Shown piece by piece: positions 26,451-36,314 of a stretch of DNA of 64,000 nucleotides. The notes under the pieces were generated by a model. It made no database searches. It saw nothing but the letters and a program-made list of their open reading frames with translations, and was not told the origin of the DNA. Source of the DNA: Tenacibaculum caenipelagi (lineage in GTDB: Bacteria; Bacteroidota; Bacteroidia; Flavobacteriales; Flavobacteriaceae). The stretch covers positions 310,001 to 374,000 of the forward strand of contig NZ_SNYH01000002.1 in the NCBI RefSeq assembly GCF_004363005.1. The letters are read 5' to 3'. Made by a program: the position numbers and the translations under genes. Within the stretch, counting starts at the first letter, position 1; each line of letters starts with the position of its first letter.

Positions 26451-26885
26451 ATGAAAAATATCCTAACACTTCTTTTTCTTATAATTTCAACTTCGTTAAT
26501 AGCTCAAAAAACAGATTACAACACTAAAAAAGGATATGTAGCTGAGGGGTATGACGTGGTGTCTTACTTCAAGAAGATAGTAAAAAAAGGGAAAAATGAG
26601 TTTTCTACCACTTATGATGGAGTAAAATTTAAGTTTTCTTCAGAAAAAAACTTAGTGTTGTTTAAAGAAAATCCTACAAAATATGTTCCACAATATGGTG
26701 GTTACTGCGCTTATGCAATGGGTAAAAAAGGAGAAAAAGTCAGTATAGATCCAGAAACTTATGAAATAAGAGATGGTAAATTGTATTTATTCTATAACTC
26801 TTGGGGCACCAACACGTTTAACCTATGGTTAAAAGAAGGCCCTGAAAAACTTAAAAAGAAAGCAGATATAAATTGGGGAAAATGA
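26451..26885 (+). CDS. YHS-domain secreted protein
   Basis: A 144-residue protein with a signal peptide (MKNILTLLFLIISTSLIAQ) and one YHS-like domain: GYDVVSYFKK, FSSEKNLVLFKENPTKYVPQYGGYCAYAM and DPETYEIRDGKLYLFYN. YHS domains are associated with metal-handling proteins; the Cys in GGYCAYA is conserved in this secreted group. It is a single gene between the PLP enzyme gene and glpD, with a terminator after it. Confidence 0.85.
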   Translation: MKNILTLLFLIISTSLIAQKTDYNTKKGYVAEGYDVVSYFKKIVKKGKNEFSTTYDGVKFKFSSEKNLVLFKENPTKYVPQYGGYCAYAMGKKGEKVSIDPETYEIRDGKLYLFYNSWGTNTFNLWLKEGPEKLKKKADINWGK

Positions 26886-26909
26886 ATCAGTAATTGATTC
26901 TATAGTAAG

Positions 26910-26940
26910 AAAAAGAGTTGATGTTTTCAGCTCTTTTTTT
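26910..26940 (+). terminator. Probable rho-independent terminator
   Basis: The stem AAAAAGAG / CTCTTTTT with inner TGA/TCA pairs and a T run, 25 bp after the YHS gene. Confidence 0.75.
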
Positions 26941-26990
26941 ATGTGCTTTCGTTTCTTTTTATTCTTACTTTTGATAGCTAAAAAACATCT

Positions 26991-28637
26991 ATGAACAATT
27001 TTTCTTTTTTTAACCGACCAAATATTCAGCAAGAAATACAAAATACAGAATTTGATATTCTAATAATTGGAGGTGGTATTACTGGTGCTGGTATTGCTTT
27101 AGATGCGGCTTCTCGTGGAATGAAAGTAGCCTTGATAGAAAAAAATGACTTCGCTTCTGGTACCTCAAGTAAATCGACCAAGTTAATACACGGTGGTTTA
27201 CGATACTTAAAACAATTTGATTTTTGGTTAGTAAAAGAAGTGGGGACTGAACGTGCTATTGTTCACAAATTAGCTCCACATTTGGTAATTCCTGAAAAGA
27301 TGATTTTACCCTTAATTGAAGGAGGAACTTATGGTTCTTGGTTGACTTCAATAGGGTTAAAGGTGTATGATGTGTTAGCTTCTGTTGAAGGAGATGACAA
27401 ACGTAAAATGCTCGACAAAAAAGAAGCTTTAGAAAAAGAACCTTTGTTACCTGAAAGTATTTTAAACGGTGCAGGTTTTTATGCTGAATACCGTACCGAT
27501 GATGCTCGTTTAACCATTGAAGTTTTAAAAACGGCTAGTCAATATGATGCCAAAATACTGAACTATACAAATGCTGATGAATTTATCTATGAAAACAAAC
27601 GTGTTGTAGGTGCTAAAGTAACCGATGTTTTTACCAATGAAAGTTACGATATCAAAGCTAAATATGTAGTAAATGCAGCAGGACCTTGGGTAGATGAATT
27701 ACGCCAGATAAACAATTCAAAAATTGGAAAACGTTTACATTTAACCAAAGGAGTACACCTTGTGGTTCCGTATGAAAAATTGCCTGTAAAACAATCGGTG
27801 TACTTTGATATTCCTGATGGTCGTATGATGTTTGCTATTCCTCGCGGAAAAGTAACCTATTTTGGTACTACCGATACCAATTACCAACAAGATAAAGATT
27901 CTGTAGAAACCTCAATGGTAGATGCTTTATATTTAATTGAAGCTGTTAACAACATGTTTCCTGATATTCATTTAACTATTGATGATATTCAATCTTCATG
28001 GGCAGGATTACGTCCGTTAATTCACGAAGAAGGAAAATCAGCTTCGGAATTATCTAGAAAAGATGAAATTTTTGTTTCAGATACAAAATTAATATCCATT
28101 GCTGGAGGAAAATTAACTGGTTATCGAAAAATGGCAGAACGCATTGTGGATATTGTTGCTAAAAAAATGAAACGTCGTTTTGAAGTAGATTTCGACCCAA
28201 TTCAAACCGAAGAAATAGTATTAGCGGGAGGACCATTTCAGAACTATAAATCAGTTAAACTATACATTAACCAAGTTTTTAAACGTATAAAACCGTATGG
28301 TTTTTCTGAAAAAGATGCTAGCTATTTGGTGCATAACTATGGTAAACAAACCGAACTTATTTTAGATAAGTTTGATGAGTTAAATGAAGAAAATTTTGAG
28401 CAACGTTTGTTACAAGCTGAAATATGGTTTACTATAAAACATGAAATGGTTTGTACTCCTACCGACTTTTTCATGAGGCGAACAGGTCGTTTATTTTTTG
28501 ATAAACCTAGTGTAGATACTTATAAAGACTTTGTTATACAAGACTTTGCATCACGTTTTAATTGGGATAAAGAAACTACTTTATATTATCAACAAGAGCT
28601 AGAAAATAAAATAAATTTAACAGTAAATTTTAACTAG
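26991..28637 (+). CDS. glpD: Glycerol-3-phosphate dehydrogenase/oxidase (aerobic, FAD)
   Basis: A 548-residue membrane-associated flavoenzyme that oxidises glycerol-3-phosphate to dihydroxyacetone phosphate and passes electrons to quinone. The FAD motif ILIIGGGITGAGIALDAA is at residues 23-40, followed by KSTKLIHGGLRYLKQFDFWLV. Conserved DGRMMFAIPRGKVTYFGTTDT and the C-terminal DAO_C helices (HEMVCTPTDFFMRRTGRLFF) complete the family pattern. No glpK or glpF lies beside it. Together with gpsA (31.5 kb) the window holds both directions of the G3P/DHAP step. Confidence 0.93.
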   Translation: MNNFSFFNRPNIQQEIQNTEFDILIIGGGITGAGIALDAASRGMKVALIEKNDFASGTSSKSTKLIHGGLRYLKQFDFWLVKEVGTERAIVHKLAPHLVIPEKMILPLIEGGTYGSWLTSIGLKVYDVLASVEGDDKRKMLDKKEALEKEPLLPESILNGAGFYAEYRTDDARLTIEVLKTASQYDAKILNYTNADEFIYENKRVVGAKVTDVFTNESYDIKAKYVVNAAGPWVDELRQINNSKIGKRLHLTKGVHLVVPYEKLPVKQSVYFDIPDGRMMFAIPRGKVTYFGTTDTNYQQDKDSVETSMVDALYLIEAVNNMFPDIHLTIDDIQSSWAGLRPLIHEEGKSASELSRKDEIFVSDTKLISIAGGKLTGYRKMAERIVDIVAKKMKRRFEVDFDPIQTEEIVLAGGPFQNYKSVKLYINQVFKRIKPYGFSEKDASYLVHNYGKQTELILDKFDELNEENFEQRLLQAEIWFTIKHEMVCTPTDFFMRRTGRLFFDKPSVDTYKDFVIQDFASRFNWDKETTLYYQQELENKINLTVNFN

Positions 28638-28728
28638 ATATTAGCTATAAAATTATTCTAGTATTATATATTTGGCACTCTTAAAAATTAGCTGCAAAAA
28701 GGTTAGTATAATTAATTTTTAAAGTGGA

Positions 28729-29226
28729 ATGAAGCAAGTAGTAGTATTAGTATTTTTATTAACCAGTTTTATAGTAAAAAGTCAAACGGTTAATACCTTA
28801 TCAAACTCAGAAATTGATAACAGTAAAATTAATAATGTTACGTTAAGTGACATTAAAAAAACCTTAGGTAAACAACCTAAAGTAGAATCTTTGTTAGGAG
28901 CCTCTACTTCTTTTGAAGATAATGGTTTTTATTATTATTATAAATTCAACGGATTAAAACTCGATTTTTCTACCGCTGGAAAAAGTAAGCCTTATGTAGA
29001 ATCTTTCGTAGTACTTACTAACGAAGTTAACTTTACCATTAAAGGTATTACAATTACTGTAGGAGATCCTATAAGTAAATTAGGCACTGTTAATTTCAGT
29101 ACGGGTAGAAATGGCGATAAAAGCATTTTATTTGCTGAATGTGAAAGTTGTGATGTTTTTATCAATATAGAATTTGATCAAGCGACAAACATTATTACCA
29201 AAATCAATTATTTTGATATGTCGTAA
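28729..29226 (+). CDS. Hypothetical secreted protein
   Basis: A 165-residue protein with an N-terminal signal peptide (MKQVVVLVFLLTSFIVKSQT). The mature part reads NVTLSDIKKTLGKQPKVES, then FTIKGITITVGDPISKLG and CESCDVFINIEFDQ, suggesting an alpha/beta repeat fold with a Cys pair. I do not recognise the family. The promoter-like TATATTTG lies at 28667-28674, about 55 bp before the start. A strong terminator follows. Confidence 0.75.
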   Translation: MKQVVVLVFLLTSFIVKSQTVNTLSNSEIDNSKINNVTLSDIKKTLGKQPKVESLLGASTSFEDNGFYYYYKFNGLKLDFSTAGKSKPYVESFVVLTNEVNFTIKGITITVGDPISKLGTVNFSTGRNGDKSILFAECESCDVFINIEFDQATNIITKINYFDMS

Positions 29227-29264
29227 TCTATTTTTGATTATCATCAAATAAATGATAAAACAAA

Positions 29265-29298
29265 AAAAAGCCCAGAGACTGAGTCTCTGGGCTTTTTT
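29265..29298. terminator. Bidirectional terminator
   Basis: A 15-bp stem AAAAGCCCAGAGACT / AGTCTCTGGGCTTTT with A and T runs, between the converging secreted-protein and MFS genes. Confidence 0.95.
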
Positions 29299-29319
29299 AG
29301 TATTATGTATATTTAAAAA

Positions 29320-30588
29320 CTATGCTGCTTTTTCGTATTCTTCTAGGTCTTTCGTCAAATCTAATTTTCTTAAGGTTGGATTGATAATTCCAGTAGTAAT
29401 TACAGTAATTAAAGTCATGGTTCCTCCAAATACTACTGCAGTTACCGTTCCCATTAACTTTGCTGTTACTCCACTTTCAAAAGCTCCTAACTCGTTTGAA
29501 GAACCTACAAACATTGAATTTACTGAAGCTACTCTACCTCGCATATGGTCGGGTGTTTTCAATTGTAAGATAGTTTGACGAATAACCATCGAAACACCAT
29601 CGGTAACACCACTAAAAAATAAGGCAACAATCGAAATCCAAAATACAGAAGATAATCCGAAAATGATAATACATACACCAAAGCCAAAAATGGCTCCTAA
29701 AAGCTTTATTCCTGCATTCTTACTGATGGGTATATAAGCCGTTACTAACATCGTTAAAAAAGCTCCTATAGCAGGTGCAGCGCGTAAAGCACCAAAACCT
29801 TCAGGGCCTACTTTTAAAATATCTTGTGCATAAACTGGTAGCAGTGCGACAGCACCTCCAAATAATACCGAAATCATATCTAAAGTAATGGCTCCTAAAA
29901 TAGCTTTGGTTTTATACACAAAACGAACTCCTTCCTTTAAACTCTTCATTACAGGTTCACCTATTTTAGGGTTTAAAATTGGTTTCTTTTTGATTAAAAA
30001 TACCGTAAAAAATGACACTGAAACTAGCCCAAAAACAATACATAAAGACCAGTGTACACCAATCCAAGAAATAGTTAATCCAGCAAAAGCTGGCCCTAAT
30101 ACTGAGGCTATTTGCCATGTAGAACTACTCCATGTAGCGGCATTTGGGTATAATTTTTTAGGTACAATTAATGCTATTAATGAAAAAATAGTAGGTCCGA
30201 AAAACGAACGTAAAAATCCACCAAAAAACACCAAGGCATAAATAGCATACAGCACTTTAATTTTATCCCATCCTTCAACAAAACTCGGTAGCGTTAAAAA
30301 GAATAAACCAAAACTAATGAGTGAAAATAATCCTATACACAACGCAAGTAAATTTCGTTTTTCTTTTTGATCAACAATATGACCTGCAAACAATGCCATA
30401 GATACTGCTGGAATAACTTCCATCAGTCCTATAATTCCCAGTGAAAGTGGGTTTTTAGTGAGACTATATACTTGCCATTCTATAATGATAAACTGCATTG
30501 ACCAGGCAAATACCAATGCAAAACGTACTAAAAGGAAAATATTAAACTCTTTAATCCTAAGTGAAGCGTACGGATCTTTTTTCTCCAT
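29320..30588 (-). CDS. MFS transporter
   Basis: A 422-residue transporter with about twelve hydrophobic segments, the MFS size. The family loop motif is present as AGHIVDQKEKRN near residues 71-82, between the second and third segments. Features such as SMVIRQTILQLKTPDHMRGRVASVNS recall the drug-efflux-type MFS group (MFS_3/EntS-like). It begins 3 bp after the ACT-like gene in the same direction. The substrate is unknown. Confidence 0.88.
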   Translation of the reverse strand: MEKKDPYASLRIKEFNIFLLVRFALVFAWSMQFIIIEWQVYSLTKNPLSLGIIGLMEVIPAVSMALFAGHIVDQKEKRNLLALCIGLFSLISFGLFFLTLPSFVEGWDKIKVLYAIYALVFFGGFLRSFFGPTIFSLIALIVPKKLYPNAATWSSSTWQIASVLGPAFAGLTISWIGVHWSLCIVFGLVSVSFFTVFLIKKKPILNPKIGEPVMKSLKEGVRFVYKTKAILGAITLDMISVLFGGAVALLPVYAQDILKVGPEGFGALRAAPAIGAFLTMLVTAYIPISKNAGIKLLGAIFGFGVCIIIFGLSSVFWISIVALFFSGVTDGVSMVIRQTILQLKTPDHMRGRVASVNSMFVGSSNELGAFESGVTAKLMGTVTAVVFGGTMTLITVITTGIINPTLRKLDLTKDLEEYEKAA

Positions 30589-30591
30589 GTA

Positions 30592-31251
30592 TTAATTCAA
30601 TTTCAAGTCCATTAAAATAGCAAAGGTTTCATTTACATCTCTTTCTTTAACTACAATAGTCATTTCATGAGTAGTAGAAATAACTTCTTGTACAGCAATA
30701 TTTGCCCAAGCAAATTGCTTTAATATAAAGTAATAAACCCCTGATTGATCTAAGTTTTCTTTCGGAAGCTTAATTGTAATTGATGCTAAATCGTTTACAT
30801 TGTTAATTAAAGTTTCTTTCTTAAAAATTTCTTCTACGAAAGGTTGTAAGTTTTTACTGGTAACGATATTCGTTTCAAAAATTCCTTGTGAAACGGTTAA
30901 AAAGTAGTCATTACTATCGGCCGATTTACTTAAAATTTTAGCAATTTCTTTGAGTAATGAGGTAGTATTTTTAAAAGTAAAATCGCACAAATCTGATCGA
31001 ACAATTACATCTCCCAAATTCAGTGCGAGTCGTTTAATATTTTTACGAACTCTCAATTCATTTGCTGGTGATAATCTATTAATTGCCATCATAACGGCTC
31101 CTACTTTTACTTCTTTTTTCAAAAGTTTAGAAACTTCAGGTAAAATTTCTCTTGCTAATGAGGATACGTTGATTAACTTTTCATTCAAAGCCTCCTCTAT
31201 AAAAGGAGTTTTTCTGATGGTAATTTCAACAGCTTCTTGAATTGTTTTCAT
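30592..31251 (-). CDS. ACT-domain-like regulatory protein
   Basis: A 219-residue cytoplasmic protein: an N-terminal helical part (IEEALNEKLINVSSLAREI, residues 18-36) with a pattern like a winged helix, then two beta-alpha-beta ACT-like modules at about 70-145 (DVIVRSDLCDFTFKNTTSL) and 150-219 (LASITIKLPKENLDQSGVYYFILKQFAWANIAVQEVIST). It resembles the regulatory ends of aspartate kinases but has no kinase domain. It may sense an amino acid. Co-transcription with the MFS gene 3 bp downstream suggests control of or linkage to that exporter; both are inferences. Confidence 0.72.
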   Translation of the reverse strand: MKTIQEAVEITIRKTPFIEEALNEKLINVSSLAREILPEVSKLLKKEVKVGAVMMAINRLSPANELRVRKNIKRLALNLGDVIVRSDLCDFTFKNTTSLLKEIAKILSKSADSNDYFLTVSQGIFETNIVTSKNLQPFVEEIFKKETLINNVNDLASITIKLPKENLDQSGVYYFILKQFAWANIAVQEVISTTHEMTIVVKERDVNETFAILMDLKLN

Positions 31252-31480
31252 ATTTTGTTTAATTTTAAACTAAAAGTAACAAAAATACAATTAATAGTAA
31301 AATTATACGTTATTTTTATATAGTAAGATTTTTTACTAAAATCTTTGCTAATCAGATTTTTAAATTAAATTTGCTGCATCTGTAATTCGTTACAAAACCT
31401 ATACACAACTCAATTATAGAAGCGATTGATGGGGCTTCTTAATTCATTTTAAGAAGGATTATTTGTACAAATGCAAGCAA

Positions 31481-32476
31481 CTAATCTAATCTATTTGTTA
31501 ACTTTAAAAACTCATCTTTCGCTTCTTTTTTGTCGTATAATACATTATACACAGCGTTAATTATTGGAGTTTTTGCACCATTTTTTTGATTGATTTCGTA
31601 GGCACTTTTAGTAGCATAATATCCTTCTGCAACCATGCTCATTTCTAACATAGCAGATTTTACAGTATACCCCTTACCTATCATATTTCCAAACATTCTG
31701 TTTCTACTAAATGTAGAATATCCAGTAACTAATAAATCACCTAAATATGCTGAGTTATTAATATTACGTTTCATTTTATGAATCTTTTTAATAAAACGTT
31801 TCATTTCACGAATACCATTACTCATTAACACCGCTTGAAAATTGTCTCCATAGCCTAAACCATGTGCTATTCCTGCAGCGATAGCATAAATGTTTTTTAG
31901 CATGGCAGCATATTCGGTACCAATAATATCATCAGAAATTTTTGTTTTAATATAGCGTCCAGTAATAAATTTACTTAACTCTTTTGCTCTTTCTTGATCT
32001 TGACAAGCTAATGTTAAATAAGATAAACGCTCCATTGCTACTTCTTCTGCATGACAAGGACCTGTAATTACCCCAATATTATCGTAAGGAACATTAAATG
32101 TATCGTGAAAATGCTCGCCAACAATCAGTCCTGATTCAGGAACAATTCCTTTTATCGCAGAAAAAATAACTTTGTTTGTTAAAGATGCTGTTAGTTTTTC
32201 TAACTCATTGTTTAAAAAAGCTGATGGAATTGCAAAAATTAACACATCATAATTTTCAACAATATAATTCATATCGTTAGACAAATCGAGTTGTTCTGGA
32301 TGCAGCTCTGCTGAACTTAAATAACTTGGATTGTGTTTGTTACGTTTTATATGTTCAATAGCATATACACTGCGCATATACCATCCTATAGTTTCTAAAT
32401 TTTCTGATAACATTTTAACAATAGCAGTCGCCCAACTTCCTCCTCCTAACACAGCTATTTTAGTTTGATTGCTCAT
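31481..32476 (-). CDS. gpsA: NAD(P)-dependent glycerol-3-phosphate dehydrogenase
   Basis: A 331-residue enzyme that makes sn-glycerol-3-phosphate for phospholipid synthesis. The start at 32476 places the Rossmann motif AVLGGGSWATAIVKML at residues 7-22. The family blocks SAIKGIVPESG, GVITGPCHAEEVAME, EYAAMLKNIYAIAAGIAHGLGYGDN and the catalytic Lys region are intact. The alternative ATG at 32500 adds eight residues before the first strand. It is divergent from dut. No clear terminator was seen in the 229 bp to the ACT-like gene. Confidence 0.94.
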   Translation of the reverse strand: MSNQTKIAVLGGGSWATAIVKMLSENLETIGWYMRSVYAIEHIKRNKHNPSYLSSAELHPEQLDLSNDMNYIVENYDVLIFAIPSAFLNNELEKLTASLTNKVIFSAIKGIVPESGLIVGEHFHDTFNVPYDNIGVITGPCHAEEVAMERLSYLTLACQDQERAKELSKFITGRYIKTKISDDIIGTEYAAMLKNIYAIAAGIAHGLGYGDNFQAVLMSNGIREMKRFIKKIHKMKRNINNSAYLGDLLVTGYSTFSRNRMFGNMIGKGYTVKSAMLEMSMVAEGYYATKSAYEINQKNGAKTPIINAVYNVLYDKKEAKDEFLKLTNRLD

Positions 32477-32571
32477 AAGTAATATTTGTTTGTAGTACAA
32501 AATTAAGAAATCTATATTCTTCTTTTAAACCTTAAGCTTATTATATTTGGAAGTTGAAAAATTTGAAACAT

Positions 32572-33003
32572 ATGAACGTACAAATCATAAACAAATCTAA
32601 ACACCAAACTCCTACTTATGAAACCGAAGGTTCTGCAGGAATGGATTTACGTGCCAATTTAAATGAACCTGTAATTCTAAAACCTTTGGAAAGAGCTATT
32701 ATAAAAACAGGATTGTTTATTGCTCTTCCTGTTGGATACGAAGCGCAAGTACGTCCACGTAGTGGACTTGCTGCCAAAAAAGGAATTACTGTGTTAAATT
32801 CTCCTGGTACTGTTGATGCTGACTATCGTGGGGAAATCGGCGTAATTTTAGTAAACCTATCTAACGAAGACTTTATTGTAAATGATGGTGAACGTATTGC
32901 TCAATTAGTAATTGCTAAACACGAACGTGTACAATGGCAGGAAGTTGAATTATTAAATGAAACTGAACGTGGTGCGGGTGGATTTGGAAGTACAGGAGTT
33001 TAA
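32572..33003 (+). CDS. dut: dUTP diphosphatase
   Basis: A 143-residue homotrimeric dUTPase that hydrolyses dUTP to dUMP. All five motifs are visible: motif 1 AGMDLRANL, motif 2 [13 protein letters not shown], motif 3 [13 protein letters not shown], motif 4 GERIAQLVI and motif 5 [10 protein letters not shown], with the uracil-recognition segment in motif 3. Starting at the ATG at 32572 avoids an 18-bp TTG-started extension. A TATATTTG promoter element lies at 32542-32549. The gene overlaps the converging GNAT gene by 4 bp. Confidence 0.95.
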   Translation: MNVQIINKSKHQTPTYETEGSAGMDLRANLNEPVILKPLERAIIKTGLFIALPVGYEAQVRPRSGLAAKKGITVLNSPGTVDADYRGEIGVILVNLSNEDFIVNDGERIAQLVIAKHERVQWQEVELLNETERGAGGFGSTGV

Positions 33004-33584
33004 CTAAGTTTTTTATATACTTGACTCATTTTTCTCATTTTGTCAAATATTAATTCAAAATCTAAAAAACAATGTGAATGGTATTGGTACCCTACTTTTT
33101 TGTAAAACTCAAAAGCTTGAGGTTTTTCATCCATAGTATCTAACCATATCAATTCATATTGTTTTTTTATTGCTTCTTCTTCTAACCAAGTTAACAATTG
33201 TTTACCTACTCCTTTTCCTTGAGTCTTTTCGTGTAAATAAATTCGATGAAGCTTTACCATTTTTTGGTTGTCAAATCCTCCTAACTTTTTACCCCATAAA
33301 ATTCTAAAAATCCCCACTTTTTCTCCGTTATAAAGAATAAAGTAGTAGTTGGTATTATCTTCTAATAATTCTTTTTCTAAATTATTTTTTGAAAATTGAG
33401 TTTGTACATACCAGCTACCTTCATCTTTCCAAAAATGTTTGTATGCAGCTTTATAAACTTCATTCATTAAGGTCGAAAGAGTTTTGAAATCTTCTAATTG
33501 TATCTCTTCTAGTTGTATACTTTCAGTTACAGTAATTACTTTTTTACTCAAAATTAAACTATAATGTTTTTCTAATTCAAACAC
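33000..33584 (-). CDS. GNAT-family N-acetyltransferase
   Basis: A 194-residue acetyltransferase of the GNAT fold. The acetyl-CoA binding strand-loop reads [27 protein letters not shown] near residues 108-134 (Q/RxxGxG/A motif as QGKGVG), then [26 protein letters not shown]. It resembles spermidine/spermine or protein acetyltransferases, but the substrate is not predictable. It ends 4 bp inside the dut stop region on the opposite strand, with no terminator between. Confidence 0.88.
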   Translation of the reverse strand: MFELEKHYSLILSKKVITVTESIQLEEIQLEDFKTLSTLMNEVYKAAYKHFWKDEGSWYVQTQFSKNNLEKELLEDNTNYYFILYNGEKVGIFRILWGKKLGGFDNQKMVKLHRIYLHEKTQGKGVGKQLLTWLEEEAIKKQYELIWLDTMDEKPQAFEFYKKVGYQYHSHCFLDFELIFDKMRKMSQVYKKLS

Positions 33585-33621
33585 ATAATTAGTAATATTT
33601 TTTAAAAATTAAAACAAATAT

Positions 33622-35307
33622 TTACCTCCTTTTATAAATTTCTTCTCCATCAAAAACCGTTAAAACTACTTTTGTTTGGTTAATTTCGTTTATTGAAGCG
33701 GTAAAAATATCTGTATCTAACACTATAAAATCAGCTAATTTACCCGTTTTTAAAGAGCCTACTTTATCTTCTTGTCGCATTACATAAGCACCATTAATTG
33801 TATATGCTTTTATTGCTTCTACTAAAGAAATATTTTGTGGCGAGCGAGTTACTGCATTTTGTATCCCAACAAACGGATTTAAAGAGCTAACATTCCAATC
33901 GCTACTCAATGTTATTCTTGCTCCAGCTTCTTTTAATGATTTAATAGGAATTTGGTTATCTGCTAATTCTGCACCTAATAAATAATCATTATCATGCCAA
34001 TACACAGGTTGGGTAAAATCTCCTGCCACTTGAGCATCGGCAGTTACATTTAATCGTGCAAAACGATTTATATCAGTAGCATCTATTATTTCTACATGGG
34101 TTAATCGATGTCTTCCTTTTATTGTTCCACTTTGTTCAATAGCATTTAAAGCTTCTGTTACACCTCTATTTCCAATAGCGTGAATATGAAAATCAAACCC
34201 TACATTTTCAAGTTCTTTAATGTATTTTGATATTCTTTCTTGGGTAAAATAGTTTAATCCATTATTCGTTGGTAATCCAAAGATATTTTCTTTATAATTT
34301 TGATGTAATGCTGCTGTTGTATTGTGCGTAATTCCGTCTGAATATAATTTTATCTGATTAATTTTTAACAGGCTATTTTCATCATTAGAAAACAATTTTT
34401 TTAGACTTGAAATTTGCGTTGCATCATCTTCTGTTGGGTATGCCCATAAACCTAAATTAAAGCGTGCTGTTAACTTATTATCATCGGCTAAATTTTTCCA
34501 TGTTTTATGTTGATCTCTTTTCCAATAAGTTCTAGCATCAGATACTGAAGTTATACCGTGTTTTGCTAATTCAGGTAGTACATAACTAACCATTCCCTCA
34601 TACTCTCCATCTGCATCATTTAATGAAGTTACTGCTTGTTGGAATACTACATCTCCTGCATTATCTATTAAAATACCTAACAGTTCTCCCTTTTCTTTCA
34701 TGATAATACCTCCTTGTGGATTTGGGGTAGCTTCGGTTATCCCTGCTAATTCCAAGCCTTTAGAATTTATCCACATTGAATGAGAGGTCTGTTCCATAAT
34801 AATTACGGGTCTATCAGAAACAGCTTCATCTATTATTTGTAATGGATTTCTTTTAGCTTCAAAAAGTGTATTTATAGAGTGTCCAAAACCAATTAACCAT
34901 TCTACATTAGGATTATCTTTTGATGCTTTTTTTATAACCGAAATATAATTCTCAGCATTGGTTTCTTCTTCATTTAAAACAAAAGCTGTTGTGGTCGATC
35001 CAACTTCCATAGGATGCATATGTACATCATGAAAACCAGGTAGTATTAATTTACCTTTCAAATCTATTTTTATAGCATTTTTATCTGCTTTTTTTTCAGC
35101 TTCAGTATTAGAGCCTACAAAGAGTATTTTATTCCCTTTTATTAAAATTGCTTCTGCCCATGGATTGGTATCATCAACAGTAAAAATTTTAGCATTATAA
35201 TATAGTTTTTCAGAATTAGTTTCTATAGGTATTTTAGGGTCAGTTGAGCAAGAATTTGTAGTGAAAATTACACTAAATAAAATAGTTATTAATTTCATTT
35301 TCTTCAT
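33622..35307 (-). CDS. YtcJ-like amidohydrolase (amidohydrolase_3), lipoprotein
   Basis: A 561-residue metal-dependent hydrolase with a lipobox at TTNSCSTD (Cys20), so it acts outside the cytoplasm. Metal-binding motifs are LPGFHDVHMHPMEVG near residues 90-104, FDFHIHAIGNRGV near 370 and the C-terminal LSSDWNVSSLNPF. The final GSLKTGKLADFIVLDTD is typical of the family. Such proteins hydrolyse amides or cyclic compounds of unknown identity. It lies 18 bp downstream of an AraC-type regulator in the same direction, which may control it. Confidence 0.9.
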   Translation of the reverse strand: MKKMKLITILFSVIFTTNSCSTDPKIPIETNSEKLYYNAKIFTVDDTNPWAEAILIKGNKILFVGSNTEAEKKADKNAIKIDLKGKLILPGFHDVHMHPMEVGSTTTAFVLNEEETNAENYISVIKKASKDNPNVEWLIGFGHSINTLFEAKRNPLQIIDEAVSDRPVIIMEQTSHSMWINSKGLELAGITEATPNPQGGIIMKEKGELLGILIDNAGDVVFQQAVTSLNDADGEYEGMVSYVLPELAKHGITSVSDARTYWKRDQHKTWKNLADDNKLTARFNLGLWAYPTEDDATQISSLKKLFSNDENSLLKINQIKLYSDGITHNTTAALHQNYKENIFGLPTNNGLNYFTQERISKYIKELENVGFDFHIHAIGNRGVTEALNAIEQSGTIKGRHRLTHVEIIDATDINRFARLNVTADAQVAGDFTQPVYWHDNDYLLGAELADNQIPIKSLKEAGARITLSSDWNVSSLNPFVGIQNAVTRSPQNISLVEAIKAYTINGAYVMRQEDKVGSLKTGKLADFIVLDTDIFTASINEINQTKVVLTVFDGEEIYKRR

Positions 35308-35325
35308 ATTTTTTGTCTTGTGAAA

Positions 35326-36183
35326 TTAACCTTTTAAAGGCACATAAATTTCAGTTTCGTATTCATTTTCATTATCAGTATGAGCTTCGTGCTTTGTATA
35401 AAATTCTAAAAAAGGATGTTCAGAAACTTCATTATGTGTTGTAAACAACCAGTCTTTGAAAATTTTATCGTACGTTTTACTAATTGATTGATAACTGCCA
35501 GTATGGATAAAAACTGCATACTTTTGTTCTGGAATTGTTTTTACTTTAAATTTTTTATCTGGTATTTCTACCGTGTCATCAATAACTAAACAAGCATCAT
35601 AATTAAATGTAATATTTTCTGAAATAATTGGCTCATCCCAAATAATTCCAAATGATTCTGTTTTGTTAAAGTTTATATGTAAATCTTCAGCTTCTTTTAA
35701 TAATTTATCCCAAACTTCTTCTATTTCACTTTTATAATAATTTGCTTTTACAGTTTTATAAAGTACTTTTTTAGATTTTAGAACTACTATTTTATCCTCA
35801 AAAAAGAATGTATTTGTATTTTCTTTCGTTTCTTTTTTAAAAAGTTCTTCTTTTTTATTTCTGTAAATAGCTGGAGATATTCCGTAATGCTTTTTAAAAG
35901 ATTTACTGTAAGATTGTACATCTGCATACCCTACTTTTTCAGCAATATCTTTAATTTTATCAGATGTAAAAACTAACATTTTAGCACTATTTTCTACCTT
36001 TAGTCTTATAACATAAGTTCCTATAGTTTCTTTATATTCTGCTTTGAATATGCGTTGTAAATTTCTGTAAGAAAAATTAGACAGCTCTTCTAAATCTTCT
36101 ATTAAAATCTTTTCATTGTATCTATTTCTTAAATAGGAAACTACTTGTTGTAACCTATTTATATAGAATTCTTTTGCTTTCAT
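35326..36183 (-). CDS. AraC-family transcriptional regulator with GyrI-like effector domain
   Basis: A 285-residue regulator. The N-terminal AraC helix-turn-helix pair covers residues 8-108, including LSNFSYRNLQRIFKAEYKE and KIKDIAEKVGYADVQSYSKSFKKHYGISPAIYRNKK. The C-terminal part (about 125-285) matches the GyrI-like small-molecule binding domain, with FGIIWDEPIISE and KYAVFIHTGSYQSIS. The order HTH then GyrI is that of Rob/TetD-type multidrug sensors. It is followed by the amidohydrolase gene after 18 bp and preceded by recA's terminator. Confidence 0.88.
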   Translation of the reverse strand: MKAKEFYINRLQQVVSYLRNRYNEKILIEDLEELSNFSYRNLQRIFKAEYKETIGTYVIRLKVENSAKMLVFTSDKIKDIAEKVGYADVQSYSKSFKKHYGISPAIYRNKKEELFKKETKENTNTFFFEDKIVVLKSKKVLYKTVKANYYKSEIEEVWDKLLKEAEDLHINFNKTESFGIIWDEPIISENITFNYDACLVIDDTVEIPDKKFKVKTIPEQKYAVFIHTGSYQSISKTYDKIFKDWLFTTHNEVSEHPFLEFYTKHEAHTDNENEYETEIYVPLKG

Positions 36184-36247
36184 ATTACAAATGTAAAAGA
36201 GAGTATTTATTTAATTTTTGTCATAAATTGACAATATAGAATGTACA

Positions 36248-36276
36248 AAAAAAGCTGTTGATTTCTCAACAGCTTT
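36248..36276 (-). terminator. recA terminator
   Basis: On the minus strand the stem AAAGCTGTTGA / TCAACAGCTTT is followed by T residues about 40 bp after the recA stop. Confidence 0.88.
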
Positions 36277-36314
36277 AAAAAATAGTAATAGTTTGAACTT
36301 TAAATTTAAATTAC